Positions 1 to 11,922 of a stretch of 64,000 bases of DNA are shown here, one piece after another (position 1 is the stretch's first letter; each line of letters opens with the position of its first letter). The notes beneath the pieces are model-generated. The model searched no databases. It had not been told where the DNA came from and saw only the letters and a list, made by a program, of their open reading frames with translations. The DNA lies in assembly GCA_036898135.1 (NCBI GenBank), contig CM072511.1, positions 27,954,110 through 28,018,109 of the forward strand. Reading direction: 5' to 3'. The DNA is from Oncomelania hupensis (lineage: Eukaryota > Mollusca > Gastropoda > Littorinimorpha > Pomatiopsidae). The translations under genes were made by a program, and so were the position numbers.

Positions 1-775
1 TAGGCTATGCCAAAATATTCAGCTCATTGTGAAAACAAGCTGAGAGAATGTTTCAAGAATTAATATTATTTTGTTATTTTATATTTTATAGAGATATTAC
101 TCCTATAATCCATTTTAAAAGATTATATGCCTACAAGATGCTACACAAATTTGTGTCCTTTCATTGTGTTTTAATAAGTCGTATGCTAACCATGTTGCTG
201 AAATGTGAGTGAATTACCTAGAGCATTCCGGAGGTAATGTGCTAAGATTAACGTTACATGTTTTTTGTTTTGTTTTTTGTGTTTTTTTGTAGTTTTTATC
301 AGTTGAGAAGATTGTGTACTTGTGTGAAAATTCAGGGATTTGTCTTAAGTGGCGCTCTGTTGTCATTTGGTATAATGGGGGAATTACTAAAGCCACAGCT
401 TAAATAATTAATGTATGTCTTCAAAGTTGTGATGCTTTAGTTGGTATGAAAATTATGCTTTTCACAAAAACTTGCAATCAAGAAATCTTCCCGAGGATGC
501 ATTTAGCAACATGACTGTTTCAGCATTCTGACTTTTATAATATCGTTGTGAGTGGATAATTGAAGCTTTACCTTGCTAACCTATATGTAAATTGTTGTTT
601 TCATCTTCATGTTTCCCACACCTCCATCCACCCATTATTCCTCCCTTCCTGCTCCACCACCCTTTATTGGTTTGTTGTTTATCTCTGTTGCATGTTTAAA
701 CAGTATCTGCTGAGTATTGAAGTGCAATGAGCTTTCATTGAGTTCCTAGCAATCTGTCAAACTGCTTTAGGTATA

Positions 776-1410
776 CATTATCAGGGGTGAGATTTAACCC
801 AGGAGACTAACTAGCCCGCCGGGCTAGCTAGGAAGTAAAGTGAGGTAGCCCGCATGGTTTTTAGGCAGTCCGACAATCGCGTATTTACGGCAATGTGTAC
901 AGTGCATTAGACCAAATTCTTTATCGAAAATGAACCAAGATCGATCTTCGCCATCTGAACGTTTCAGCCATGCAGTCTGAAAATGTCTTTTTCTCTTCGA
1001 TTCATACTCTTTGTGACGCTCTTTCTTCTCCGAACTAGAATTCGCCTTCTTTGGCGGGGTTCGTTGACCCCAGAAATAAAGTTCCACATTTTTGGATCAA
1101 CAACCGTCACCTTGACAATACACGTAATTTGTAGCAGTGTTTTTTTCACAAACAAAGCAGACAGCGCGCTTGGCGCAAAAGGGAAGTAGGCAAAGGGAAA
1201 TAACCCTCGCGTATGCATCATAATCGTAGCAGACGAACAGTGACCTAAAAACGCTCTCGCTTCGGACCGAGCTTCTAAAAGTCTGCAAGTAGTATTATTT
1301 TTTTTTTAGGTCGCCAGGTGGGCTGGCTCAACTATAAAGTGAGGTCGCCCGAGCCGGTTTTAAGTCGCCTCGGGCGACCGGGCGACCGCTAAATCTCACC
1401 CCTGCATTAT
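776..1410. mobile_element. hAT-like non-autonomous element with 15-bp TIRs and 6-bp target duplication
   Basis: Perfect 15-bp inverted ends CAGGGGTGAGATTTA (782-796) and its complement (1390-1404) are flanked by CATTAT on both sides (776-781, 1405-1410). CAGGGGTG-type ends are typical of the hAT superfamily, though hAT usually duplicates 8 bp. Both subterminal regions carry a related AAGTGAGGT(A/C)GCCCG motif in direct orientation. The internal minus-strand ORF is described separately. The whole insert is 623 bp, far too short for a full transposase. Confidence 0.8.
824..1087 (-). pseudogene. zinc-finger-like fragment inside the hAT-like element
   Basis: An 87-residue ORF, Lys/Arg-rich at first, then FQTAWLKRS, a Trp-Phe pair and MHCTHCRKYA. 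The order Phe-x-x-x-Trp-Leu, then a C-x-x-C pair after an aromatic-rich strand, resembles the N-terminal TTF-type zinc finger of hAT-related proteins such as the ZNF862/KIAA1586 group. It ends before any catalytic region, so it is probably a captured or relic transposase exon. Family assignment is by motif appearance only. Confidence 0.45.
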
Positions 1411-2239
1411 ACAAAGCAACCAAAGGACGAACCAACAAAAGCACAGAATGCATCCAACACTGTAAGCTAATTGAGTGATAGTGTTTGCTGGACAAATGTC
1501 GATGAGTGCTTGTTAGTGTCCTATGGTAGATTGTTTTGATTTTTTCTTTGTTGTATTGTGTGCTTTCATATCTACATTTAGGGCTTCTTGCCTTGCTCTG
1601 ATCCCTTGATCAGGGTTCCTAGCTACTCAAACTCTGAAACTAGGCCCTTCATGGCCTTTTGCCTTCCATAGGCTTATAAGTTGTTTGTGGTTAAGGCAAT
1701 AATTATGTAGGACTCAACATTAACGTATGCATAGTGTAAATACACAGAGCTTGTAATGAATGATAGTTGGTATTCAATCAAAAGTTTTATCAGCTCACAG
1801 TAGTAAATGTGGTGTTTTGTTTCCTTACAGGTATGCACTTAAAACCTCTTATCTAACTACAGTTAAATATAATGGTTTGGAGAAATTAAAGCCCACTGAC
1901 ATTTAAATACTGTTTATCTTCAACACCTATTGTAATTCCAAATTGTTCTTTACCTTTATTGAAGGAGATCAATCACACAGATTCAAAGGTTAGACATTTG
2001 GAAGTTGATCCTAGGCTCTCTACAGTTTAAAAGTATCAAATGTTTGTGGTATTCAGCTCTGCTTAGCATGGGAAATTTTGAGAAGAATCTCTTCTTCCGT
2101 ACACAAAAATCTTCAGTTTTATTTCAAATTCTTCCATACTGCTGCCTCTTGCCCAAATCAGAGCTGAAGCAGCTTTGACCATAATGACCTGCTATGTTTA
2201 CTAGAGGCTGATTTTGGTGTACAGATGTGTACATCTATC
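1411..2239. other. gene-free AT-rich stretch
   Basis: No ORF with family resemblance, no TIR pair and no tandem repeat stands out here. The preceding 1-775 is similar, apart from a T-rich run near 260-300. Confidence 0.5.
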
Positions 2240-3846
2240 AGGCATGTTGAAAGTGCTGGTCCGTTCACCAAATGCAAACAAAATCAGTCGGGTGACCTCG
2301 GACATATAATACCTGAAAATGCTTTGATGAAATAGGTATCAGAACGAGCCTCGGTCGGTTGATTGGTTTGTCTGGTGCACGTCGTATCTCAGGGACCGCT
2401 GAATAGATTTTGACCAAACGTCAGTACTCATTGGCACAATATTTACATTAGTGGCCAGCCTCACATACTATTATATTTGTTCTTCTGCAAAGGCCAAGGT
2501 CGTTGAAGTCACTTTGCTGCTAAACATGTTTTGCTCTGAACCGATTACCCCTTGGGGTCATGAGCAATCTTGCCACTGTAGATTGTTCTAACCTATAAAT
2601 GGAAAAGTGAAAGCCCCAGTTGAAAACCTGTCTTGACTTTGTAGGCATGACCGATTCACTGCGGCAACAGTACCCCCGTTGGGGTGCCGGGGGTTTCAGT
2701 ATAAATAGTATCCCCACTTTCTGGAAATTTAGTGCTTTAAATTCCCACTGTCGCTGTCTTTCTCATTTGCTCTTTCTCATTCCTGCTCTGTTCTATCAAT
2801 CTGCTATACTATCGTCTTTTTCGCTATACCAGTCATCTACCTTTTTTTCTTGAAAACTCTTCCTGGACAAGACTCCTTGTTCGTGTATGGGGTCTGTTGG
2901 ATCAGCTTGGGAATGTTGGACGCTTTCTGCCAGGTGGTCACTAGGGCTTCCTATGATGTTATTATTTAGCAATGGAGGCATTTTATATGTATGTGTTTTG
3001 TTGATAATTTATAATGATGTTTGTATTCTATTTTGTTTTTGTAAACGGGGGTTCGATTAGTTGGGGTAAAGCCTCAGCCGTCCCCTGCGTGGGATGTCTT
3101 TATTGTAAAGTGACTGGCTGGTGGAGAGCATTCAGTTTTCCCACTAGGGTTGTTTCAGCAGATCTTTAAGGCGGATTGGGGGTTGTCCGGTCCTGATTTG
3201 GCTCGGAAGAGTCCGCTGGACCTAAAGCAACAATTATGTAATGTAATGTAATCTGAACCAATTTTGTTGATGTTTGGTATACAGGTACTGCGACTCGTGG
3301 CCAATTATTCAGTAGCAGACTAGTCTCTTTGAATTTCACTTTTTGGGAGGAGGGTTCAGAACACATGGTCAGTATCTCAAGAATGAAGGGACTGATTTGT
3401 ATTATTTTTACTATGCAGGTACTTTATCTACTGCTAAGATTGGCTGAACCAATTTTAATAATACTTTGTCTGCAGATAGTGGCAGATGTTTTCATTTTGC
3501 TTTTTTTAAGATAAATGCAAATTACAACACCACTAAGAAAATAGTCACTTTTGAAAATACTGATTTTTAGCTGTCTGTGAGAGTCTGAAAGTACATTTGA
3601 ATGGTTCGCATTCTTGTTTCTTTTTAATTTTTCTCTCTTTTTACAGTTGAACATGTTCTTGTAAAATGTTAATGAATGGTGCCTTTTGTCATAATTTGCA
3701 GACACATTTCAGTTTGATTTTGTGTGAATGTTATTATTCGGCTGGTGAGAGTTGTAGCAGACTGTTGATGTAAGGTACCGTCTTTGGATGAGTCACTAGT
3801 CCGGTCTATAAATTATTGTTTTGGTTTACAGCAACCCTGCATATGA
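2240..3846. mobile_element. decayed relative of the 322-bp TIR element, interrupted by an R copy
   Basis: The left part (TGTTGAAAGTGCTGGTCCG, then TTCACCAAATGCAAA) and the right part (CACTAGTCCGGTCTATAAA, then TTTACAGCAACCCTGCA) match the two ends of the TIR element at 33538-33859 with many changes. The interior also shares a TTGCAGACACATTT-like piece. An R-family copy occupies 2673-3252. Boundaries are approximate. Confidence 0.45.
2673..3252 (+). repeat. R-family interspersed repeat, copy R1 (near full length)
   Basis: This copy shows the whole ~580-bp unit: a GC-rich fold-back start (CCCCCGTTGGGG then GCCGGGGG), a TATA-box-like GTATAAATAGTA 30 bp in, a T-rich body, a GGTCCTGAT...GCTGGACC inverted motif near the end, and a (TGTAA)3 tail. 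At least eight other copies occur in the first 22 kb. Short ORFs in it are shared between copies but carry no recognisable domain, so I treat it as non-coding. A non-LTR-type, SINE-like retroposon is the best guess. Confidence 0.8.
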
Positions 3847-4250
3847 ACAAATCATTGATCATGCTTATCATAGTTTATAATATTGTTCTTGCTGGATTTT
3901 GTGTTGTCCTGTGTCCTATAGATCTATACATAATTATTTGGCAATTCTTTGACTTATCCTGAATGTGAAGACTGCTTTTTAATTATGTCCTGGTATGAGT
4001 TGATAATTGTTTAGATCTCATTTGATAGAAGCACAAACCACATTGCAACTTGACAATTTGTATACAATTGCTACGTAGTCGTACATACTTCGCATACAAA
4101 TAAATTATTCACTGTAAAGTAACTTACCAGTGAAGCACACCGAACTGTTGACAAACCACATATTTTTGTTTTTCTTACACATGACATCGTTTTATGCTTC
4201 CATGATGTTCATGTGATGAGAAGGTGCATGGTCTTGTTTGGATGCTTAGG

Positions 4251-4479
4251 CCCCCCCCCCAAAAAAGTGTTTACGGTAACATAGGAAAAAAAATAGGCTC
4301 AGAAGGCTTTTTTTTTTTTTTTTTTTTTTGGTACCTTTTCCACCTTGGGTGCGATTTTATTTTGTTGGCCTTTTTCAAATTTTTTTCCACACGATCCCCC
4401 CAAAAAGTTTAGGGTCAGGACCAAAAATTAGGGTAGGTCAGGATACCGTAAACAGACATTTTTTTTTGGGGGGGGGGGG
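4251..4479. mobile_element. short fold-back element with C-run/TTTACGGTA ends
   Basis: The left end is ten C, six A, then GTGTTTACGGTA. The right end, reversed, is a C-run, eight A, then TGTCTGTTTACGGTA. The interior has a T22 run and two AGGGT...CAGG pieces. A 229-bp MITE-like element is likely; the superfamily is unknown and no clear target duplication is visible. Confidence 0.5.
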
Positions 4480-6307
4480 AGGGGAAGTGGGAAATGGACT
4501 TAGTATCATTCAGTTCTATCCCTTCCTCGCTGCCTTACGCCATGCACACTGCAACTCCCATAGCAGTCAGAAGTTATACTATCTGCACAGCAATGTACTG
4601 TAGTGAGCAGAAAAAGTGATTGTCTGCTGTTAGGTGTATCGTGTGTGATTCTCCTATATACGTCTGTTGTATATTTTGTATCGCATACATCTCTTTGTAG
4701 TCGTATTTGTTCTGTGTTCTTGATGCTGTTAAATTTGTATTCTTGCAGGTCTTTAGCTTGTAATCTCTGTTCTTTGGATATCCCAGCAGTTGATACTACC
4801 TGATGAAACCAGTCATTTCTTCATGTTCATATTTGTTGCTTTACTGATCATATTATAAATCAGGAAACTTTAATACTATTGCTCTTTTCCAGTTGTTTCA
4901 CTACCCCATGGAATCATGAAATATTATTGAACTTTACTGATTGTACCATGGGGACTATGAAATGTTATTGAACTGTTCTGATTGTAGGATTAAATCATGA
5001 TATACCGTTAATAGGAATGTCATGCCTGACACTTTTATTTCTTGTGCAGTGTTGACTGTATTGTTTTAATAATTCATGACATGTATTAAAAAAAAAAATT
5101 AAATGAATAAACCCATACTTTACGTGGTCTAGATTACATCATTTTTTTTAAAGATGTGTTGAATTAGTTTGGCTAACAGATGGAGGAGTAATTTGTGGAA
5201 GTATATTGTGAAAAATCAAATTTATTTAGATAGTTGTGTGATAGTATTCCACCTCAAACCCCCTTTCCCTACCACCTTTAATTATTGATTGTCAAGTTAA
5301 TGATTTTTTTTTTTCAGATACGTTGTGTCTTCACTTTGCAATGATAATTGAAATTTGAATTTGAGACATATTTGTTCAGTCATGTTTACACTTCCTTTTT
5401 GAGCCTGTAACTGAATTTCTTTCGTAACAAAAGTGTTGTCTGTGATTTTTTTTATGCATTGGCTTTCATAGAGAGATTGAGTGAGATTTTGTCGGTATAT
5501 TTCACTTTGAAAGTGAGAGAGTGAATGTGGGTGATTTATGCAGCGTCGATGCTTGTTATCCAGCAAAACAAAACAATGGCAAAATCAAATAAGTAATAGT
5601 CCACAAAAGTTGAGGAAGAAGCAAATGATAGAGATTAAATGATTAATCAAAATGTGAATTTGAATGATTATGATTAGGAGAAAAAACGAAAGAATTTAAA
5701 TTAGAAGGGATGTGAGAATGAATGTTGGTACTATTATTGATAGATTGTGAATGACAGAAGATCTGTGAAGGCCGAAGATGAAGTATAATTGAATAAACAA
5801 GACACCTCATGAAAACATGCTGTAGCAATGCAAATGGGGCGATGAAGTGTGTAGAGGGCCAGTGTGTACTAGTGCTGTACTTGTCTGAACAATGTGAAGT
5901 TGTACACTGAAATTACAAGAAGGAAATGAAAGGGTCTCCCAGTGCAGAGAAAATGCAGTGGGGCTGCTTTAGTGAGCGACAGTTGATGAAAAAGGTTTGA
6001 CTGTTACACATTGGACTCTTTTGATCTGTGTGGTGATAATTGATTTTGGTCAACACAAAGCAGTGATGTAAACATTATGACGTTTGTCAGTGTGCTTAAC
6101 ATTTATTTTGAGGTGGGTGCAATAACAACCCCCAAAAAGGCACCAATGTTTGTTATTGCTGAGAAATAACAATATAAAACAAAACATAACGTTGTAAACA
6201 TAATTTGATGTATCGAATTTGATTGTATAGTATGACTTAAAACTGAAGTGGAATGGGACAACCAAAAACAACCACCTAAAGCTTACAAAGCAAAGCGTTT
6301 ACATTTT
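4480..6307. other. gene-free stretch
   Basis: AT-rich sequence with a few short ORFs lacking domains. Around 4900-4980 an approximate 60-bp direct repeat is visible (CCATGG...TGAAATATTATTGAACT twice). Nothing else is supportable. Confidence 0.5.
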
Positions 6308-6309
6308 GC

Positions 6310-6911
6310 CTGCCCCCCATGGGGGTGCCGGGAGGGAGAAGGGTTTCTGTATAAATAGTATCCCTTTCTGAAAACTTAGTGCTTTAAATTCCCACTGTCA
6401 CTATTTTTCTCATTTGTTCTTTCTCGTTCATACTCTGTTCTATCAATCTACTATACAATCTTCTTCTTCGCTATACCAGTCACCTACCTTTTTCTTTAAA
6501 ACTCTTCCGGGACAAAACTCCTCATTTGTGTGCGAGGTCTGTTGTATCAGCTTGGGAATATTGGATGCTTTCTGCCAAATGGTCACTAGGGCTTCCTATG
6601 ATATTATTATTTAGCAATGTAGGCATTTTATATGTATGTGTTTTGTTGATATTTTATAATGATGTTTGTGTTCTATTTTGTTTTTGTAAATGGGGCTTTG
6701 ATAAATTACAGTATAGCCACCCTGCGTGGGATGCCTTAGTGTAAAGTGACCGGCTGGTGGAGTGCCTTCAGTGTTACCACTGGGGTTGTTTCATCAGATC
6801 TTTTAATCGGATCAGGGGTGAGTCCTCTTTCAGCCAAGTTGTTGTCTTGATTTTGTGGTCCTGATTTGGCTCTTTGCAGTCCGCTGGACCCTGTAAGCAA
6901 TGAATAACTAA
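6310..6911 (+). repeat. R-family repeat, copy R2 (GAATAACTAA tail subfamily)
   Basis: It has the same start as R1 (GCCCCCCATGGGGG, then GTATAAATAGTA) but the 3' end is GTGGTCCTGATTTGGCTCTTTGCAGTCCG and then AAGCAATGAATAACTAA, defining a second tail type. The body is about 80-90 percent like R1 by eye. Confidence 0.75.
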
Positions 6912-7099
6912 AATTTTGCATGTGGAGAGTTTTGGTTCTGGGACTTTTAGTTGAGCAAATTATACTTTTCGTGTTAACAAAATAATGTTAGGGCAAATAT
7001 GTCAGGGTGTTCCATGCTATACATTCGTGTCATTTCAGTTTGCTTTTGTACTGTGGAATAAAATCTCCATACATGTATTTTGAGTTGTGTTGTTCATAG

Positions 7100-7640
7100 T
7101 TTAGTGTATGCGTCCTTAGGAGGTGCTGACACTGCATAGCTGAGACTATCCGAGGCTCACGCTCGCCTCTCCACTTATGCTTGCCTGTCCACTTACGTTC
7201 GCTTGTCCATTTCCGCTAAACCTCGGCCAGTTTCTGCTATGCGATGTGACAGGCTCTATCTATGAGAAGCACACTCTGAATCTCTCCCTCCTAATTGACA
7301 ACTTTTCTTCCTCTTCTTTCTTTCACCCGTGTCGTGTCACTATATAAATAGAGATATTATGTTTGACAATACGCGCATCATGCACAGTATATCAGCGTTG
7401 TGGGACTAACCTGCCTTGTCCACAGGCTAGAAACCATTGGCGTCCGACAGGTGTGGAATCGAACCAGCCTCCGGTCATTATGTTTCTCAGAATATTATTT
7501 ACTTTACTCGGGCAACATCTCAGGGGAATTTCTCCGGGTACTCTGGTTAGCTCCGCCATCAAAATGTAAAAAACACAACTAATATTAGGTAGGTTGGGTT
7601 TTGGCGTGCCACAGGCTGCGACTACACCTTTCAACCGGGG
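7100..7640 (-). repeat. possible tRNA-derived SINE-like segment
   Basis: A perfect Pol III B-box (GGTTCGATTCC on the minus strand, 7465-7455) lies in a block containing three approximate 18-bp CTCGCCT/CTTGCCT-type repeats (about 7166-7220) and a CTGCATAGC/GCTATGC inverted pair. No convincing A-box or cloverleaf was found, so this is not called a tRNA gene. Confidence 0.3.
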
Positions 7641-7743
7641 GGAGACAACCCAGAATTTTCTGATTTAAAAGGGACAATAAAGTGTCAAAAATATTTTAAA
7701 ATTCAAATCAAATATCACATCATTCTTGGGTTAAAAGCATGTC

Positions 7744-8332
7744 ATTACATTACATTACATAATTGTTGCTTTAAGTCGAGCGGACTCTTCCGAGCCAAAT
7801 CAGGACCGGACAACCCCTAATCCGCATAAAAGATCTGCTGAAACAACCCTAGTGGGAAAACTGAATGCCCTCCACCAGCCAGTCACTTTACAATAAAGAC
7901 ATTCCACGCAGGGGACGGCTGAGGCTTCACCCCAACTTATCGAACCCCCGTTTACAAAAACAAAATAGAATACAAACATCATTATAAATTATCAACAAAA
8001 CACATACATATAAAATGCCTACATTGCTAAATAATAACATCATAGGAAGCCCTAGTGACCACCTGGCAGAAAGCGTCCAACATTCCCAAGCTGATCCAAC
8101 AGACCTCATACACAAACAAGGAGTCTTGTCCCGGAAGAGTTTCCAAGAAAAAAGGTAGGAGACTGGTCTAGCGAAGAAGATGATAGTATAGCAGATTGAT
8201 AGAACAGAGCAGGAATGAGAAAGAGCAAATGAGAAAGACAGCGACAGTGGGAATTTAAAGCACTAAATTTCCAGAAAGTGGGGATACTATTTATACTGAA
8301 ACCCCCGGCACCCCAATGGGGGAAAAAGCATG
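7744..8332 (-). repeat. R-family repeat, copy R3 (TGTAA tail)
   Basis: Near full-length copy of the TGTAA-tail subfamily in the opposite orientation to R1. The tail (ATTAC)n is at 7744-7760; the fold-back start CACCCCAATGGGGG is at the high end. It is very close to R1 and to the inner copy at 14.1-14.7 kb. Confidence 0.8.
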
Positions 8333-8660
8333 TCACGAGAATGGGTGCTACATGTCTCTGTGTGCATTTCATCAGTGTAACCAATAGTTACCATATTTGT
8401 CCTATTTGTATTCATAACCCAAACAGTCATCACTAGTGTATTTTCAGCACTTTACAGTTCCATTTACTGGATCTCTTAAGATACAGAGCATCTGATACTA
8501 AACGAGTTGAAACAAAGTTCAATGTTTTAAATTAAAAAAAGGGCTCCACCGTGAACAATTGTATGATTAGCGTGTACTGTTCTTAACCAGTTATCAATTA
8601 TGATCTTACATCAATACACGGGACTATCTCAGATCAAGTTTAAAGGGGTTGGTTTTTTTT

Positions 8661-11416
8661 AACAAAAGGAGGTAGCCCCAACAACTTTAGGTATGATGGT
8701 TTCGCTCAGTGTCAAACCAGTCCATTCTCGAATGTTGTCCTCCCACCTCTTTTTCTGTCTCCTTCTTCTTCTACCTCCTTGCACTGTGCCTTGCAGGATG
8801 GTCTTTGCAAGACCGGATGATCTGGTGACATGGCCATACCATCGGAGTTTCAGTTTTTTCACCACTGTGAGCAGGTCATTGTGTTGTCCAATGGCTTGTG
8901 TGATGGTCTGTCGGACTTCGTCTTTGGTGATGTGCTGGGTATAGGAAATGCCCAGAAGTCTTCTGTAGCACCTCATCTCCATGCTTTGTATTCATCGTTG
9001 TAGGTCTGCTGTGAGGGTCCATGTTTCGCAAGCGTATAGGAAGATGGAGATGACAAGGGAGCGCAGCAGTCTTACCTTGGAATATAGGCTGATGGTCCTT
9101 TCTGTCCAAATTGGCATCAACCTTGCCAGGGCAGCAGTTGTTTGTGCGATCCTGTAGAGGACTTCATTTTGGGACCCACTGTCTGATACAATGGCTCCCA
9201 AATATTTGAAGCTATGCACTGTGTTGAGGGATTGGCCTTGGACTTTGATGTCCGTGTTGATGCCATTGGTGTTGTTGGTTATCATTTTGGTCTTCTCTGC
9301 ACTTATTTCCATTCCATAGGCTCTGGAGGTGGTGTCAAGCCTCTATACCAGCTGATCAAGTTCTTGTTCCTCACCAGCCAATCCATCAATGTCATCCGCA
9401 AAATGAAGATTGGAGATTGCTCTACCCCCTATGCTTACTGTGCCTTTGTGATCTTCAAGGGCATCTGACATGATGCGCTCTAGGAAGAGGTTGAACAGTG
9501 TTGGAGAGAGTAGGCATCCTTGACGCACACCAATTGTTTTTCTGAACCAGTTTCCGATGGCGCTGTTATGGAGGACTGCACTGGTAGCCTTGTCATACAG
9601 GCTTTTGATGACTTCAATAATTTTAGGGCTGATGTTGTACTATCTCATGGTTGCCCACAGAGCTGCATGCCAGGCTCAATGAAATGCCTTCTTGAAGTCT
9701 ACGAACACATAATATAGATGTTATTGGTGCTTTAGGTATTTCTCGCAGACTATTCTGTGGTTGAAAATCTGTTCAGTGGTACTTCGCCCTGTCCTGAATC
9801 CTGCTTGCTCTTCAGCTAGGATTTGTTCAGCTTGGGGTTTCAACCTGTTGAGTATTATTTTCAGTAGGACCTTGCTGGGATGGCTGATGAGGCTGATGGA
9901 GTAGTAATTTTCACACTCCTGAAGGTTACCTTTCTTTGGAAGAGTGATGACAAGCGACTGGGTCCATGGTGTAGGCCACTCCCCACACTGCCAGATCTTG
10001 TTACAGATAATGATGAGGGCGTCAATCATCGCTTCTCCTCCTGCTTGTAGCAGTTCCGCGGGGATGTTGTCCACTCCCGCTGACTTCCCTTTCTTTAGTG
10101 ACTGCACTGCTGCCTCAACGTCTTCTTAGAGAATTGGGAGGATTTCTTCTTCTTCTCTGTTCTCTGGACATGCTAGAACTGATGGGTCTCCATTTCGTGT
10201 GTGGTTGTAAAGGTCAGAGCAGTACTGTGTCCATCTATCCAAGACTTGTTCTTCTGTAAGGCATATATGCCAGACTTGCTTTGGATCGTGGAGACCTAGG
10301 GCTGTTTAACACTTGTCAGCCGCTTCACAGTCTATTAGGTCTTCTTGCTGTTGTTCTTGTTCAGACTGTTCTCTATTTCCTGGCATTGATCTTCTATTCA
10401 GTTACCTTTGCTGTGCGCATGCCTTTTCGGATGTCATTGTTGATTGTTCGGTAGGCATCAGCTCCCTGTGAGGTGTTCTTTTTCTTTTTCACCTCTCTTC
10501 GTTTATCATCAAGATCCAAAAGTTCAGGTGTGATCCACAGCTTCTTCTTTGCCGGTGCTTTCCAAGGATTTCCGTGGCGGTATCTGTCACAGTTGAATTG
10601 AAGGTGGTGGTCATAGTGTTGACATCTACTTCACCAGCTCCCAAAATGAGCAGTGGTGCAAATTTCCCTCCAATTGTGGGCTGAAATATTTCTGCCACCT
10701 CCGGGTCTTGCAGTTTGTCCAGGTCGAACTTCAGTCTAGTGCACTTTGCTGTGCTCTTCAAGTGGAGCCGGAAAGACATCATCATGAGATCGTGGTCATT
10801 TCCGATGTCTGCTCCTGGAAAAGTGCCTGTTTTGCCAATGTTGATGCTTGCTGAAGCGTTTTTTAACCATGATGTAGTCGATCTGGTTGCGATGCTCCCG
10901 GCCGGGACTGTGCCATGTCCATCGTCAATTTTTTGTGGAGACCAAGCGTGTTTGCCAGTATCAGATTATTGTATCTGGCAAACTCCAACAGTCTCAGACC
11001 CCTGTCATTTGTCTCATTGTGGCAGTGAGGTCCATATGTGTCTCCCCAGTTGTGGTGCACATCTTGACCAACCTTGGCATTCCAGTCGCCTTGCACTATG
11101 ATTGTGTCCTTCTTTGGCACTTCGTCAAGAACAGCCTGTAGATTTTCATAAAAATCCTCCACTTCGCTGTCATCATAGTCTGATGTTGGGGCATAGGCCT
11201 GGATGATGGTGATGTTGAAAAGGGTTGCTCTCAGACGGATGATAATGAGTCTACTGGAGACTGCAAGGGCGGCAACCCATGACAGTGGCTAGAATGCCTT
11301 TGTGGACCAAGAATCCAACGCCGTGTTCGTGGCTGTCATCTCTCCCGCTGAAATAAAACTTGTGGCCTTTGTCGGTCATTGTTTCACCTATGCCTTTCCA
11401 GCGCAGGATGATTACC
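8661..11416 (-). pseudogene. RTE-like non-LTR retrotransposon (endonuclease + reverse transcriptase), broken
   Basis: Reading leftwards from 11.4 kb: an APE-type endonuclease (IQAYAPTSDYDDSEVEDFYE, IIVQGDWNAKVG, then HRNQIDYIMV in another frame), a linker, reverse transcriptase (GKSAGVDNIPAELL, EEQAGFRTGRSTTEQIF, MRQGCLLSPTLFN, FADD at about 9410), a YACETWTL region, and the C-terminal LRWYGHV...RWEDNIREWTG block. Several frameshifts and stops break the frame. The motifs fit the RTE/BovB-like group often annotated as craniofacial development protein 2-like. It is 5' truncated, and the 3' tail is missing compared with the copy at 13.2 kb. Confidence 0.9.
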
Positions 11417-11790
11417 TAAAATGAAAGAACTGTTAATACCTTATATGACAACAATTTTTAACAAATCCCAGTGAATTAATATTAAGAAATCTCACGAAGA
11501 GGAACAAAAAGAGATGAAGAAAAAGAATGATCGATCTGGTTCTTAATGAATATAAATACTATGTCTATACCACTAATATTCATGCTATTAAAGCATGTTT
11601 GGTGTAATGGAGAAGTTTAGAAGAGATTTAAAGCGCTTGTGTATACAGCTATTAATGATTATTTGACGGAAGCTTTAGACCCAACATTATTTGTCATGTT
11701 CACACTATATTGACTTTGTTTCAGAGAGTGTGAACAATATCCTCTGAATATACAACTGGGCGCAGTGTCACTAAGATTAAACGCCCTAGC

Positions 11791-11922
11791 ACAGGTGCTT
11801 GTATCTGGACACGTGAGCGCCTAATATGCCTGTGACGCGTCTCCTTTTGGTTATATTATACATAACCAAAGGGAGACGCGTCAAAGGCATAGGCACTCAC
11901 GTGTCCAGATACAAGCACATGT
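11791..11922. repeat. long fold-back repeat, arms about 61 bp
   Basis: The left arm 11791-11853 (CAGGTGCTTGTATCTGGACA...GGTTAT) is the reverse complement, with about 8 differences, of 11862-11922. The 8-bp loop is AT-only. It starts and ends with the same GCTTGTATCTGGAC motif as the element at 12448. Confidence 0.85.

Noticed and set aside
2673..3252. Hammerhead ribozyme (retrozyme) in the R family
   Set aside because: GAAAC occurs, but no CUGAUGA core with a suitable stem II was found on either strand.
7455..7465. tRNA gene
   Set aside because: B-box only; no cloverleaf, no acceptor-stem pairing and no A-box at the right distance.
7927..8384. Recurring 60-100 residue ORFs in R copies with hydrophobic stretches (NVGILYVCVLLI, FWKFSALNSHCRCLS)
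   Set aside because: They recur because the repeat recurs; frames differ between copies, stops are frequent and there is no start context or domain.
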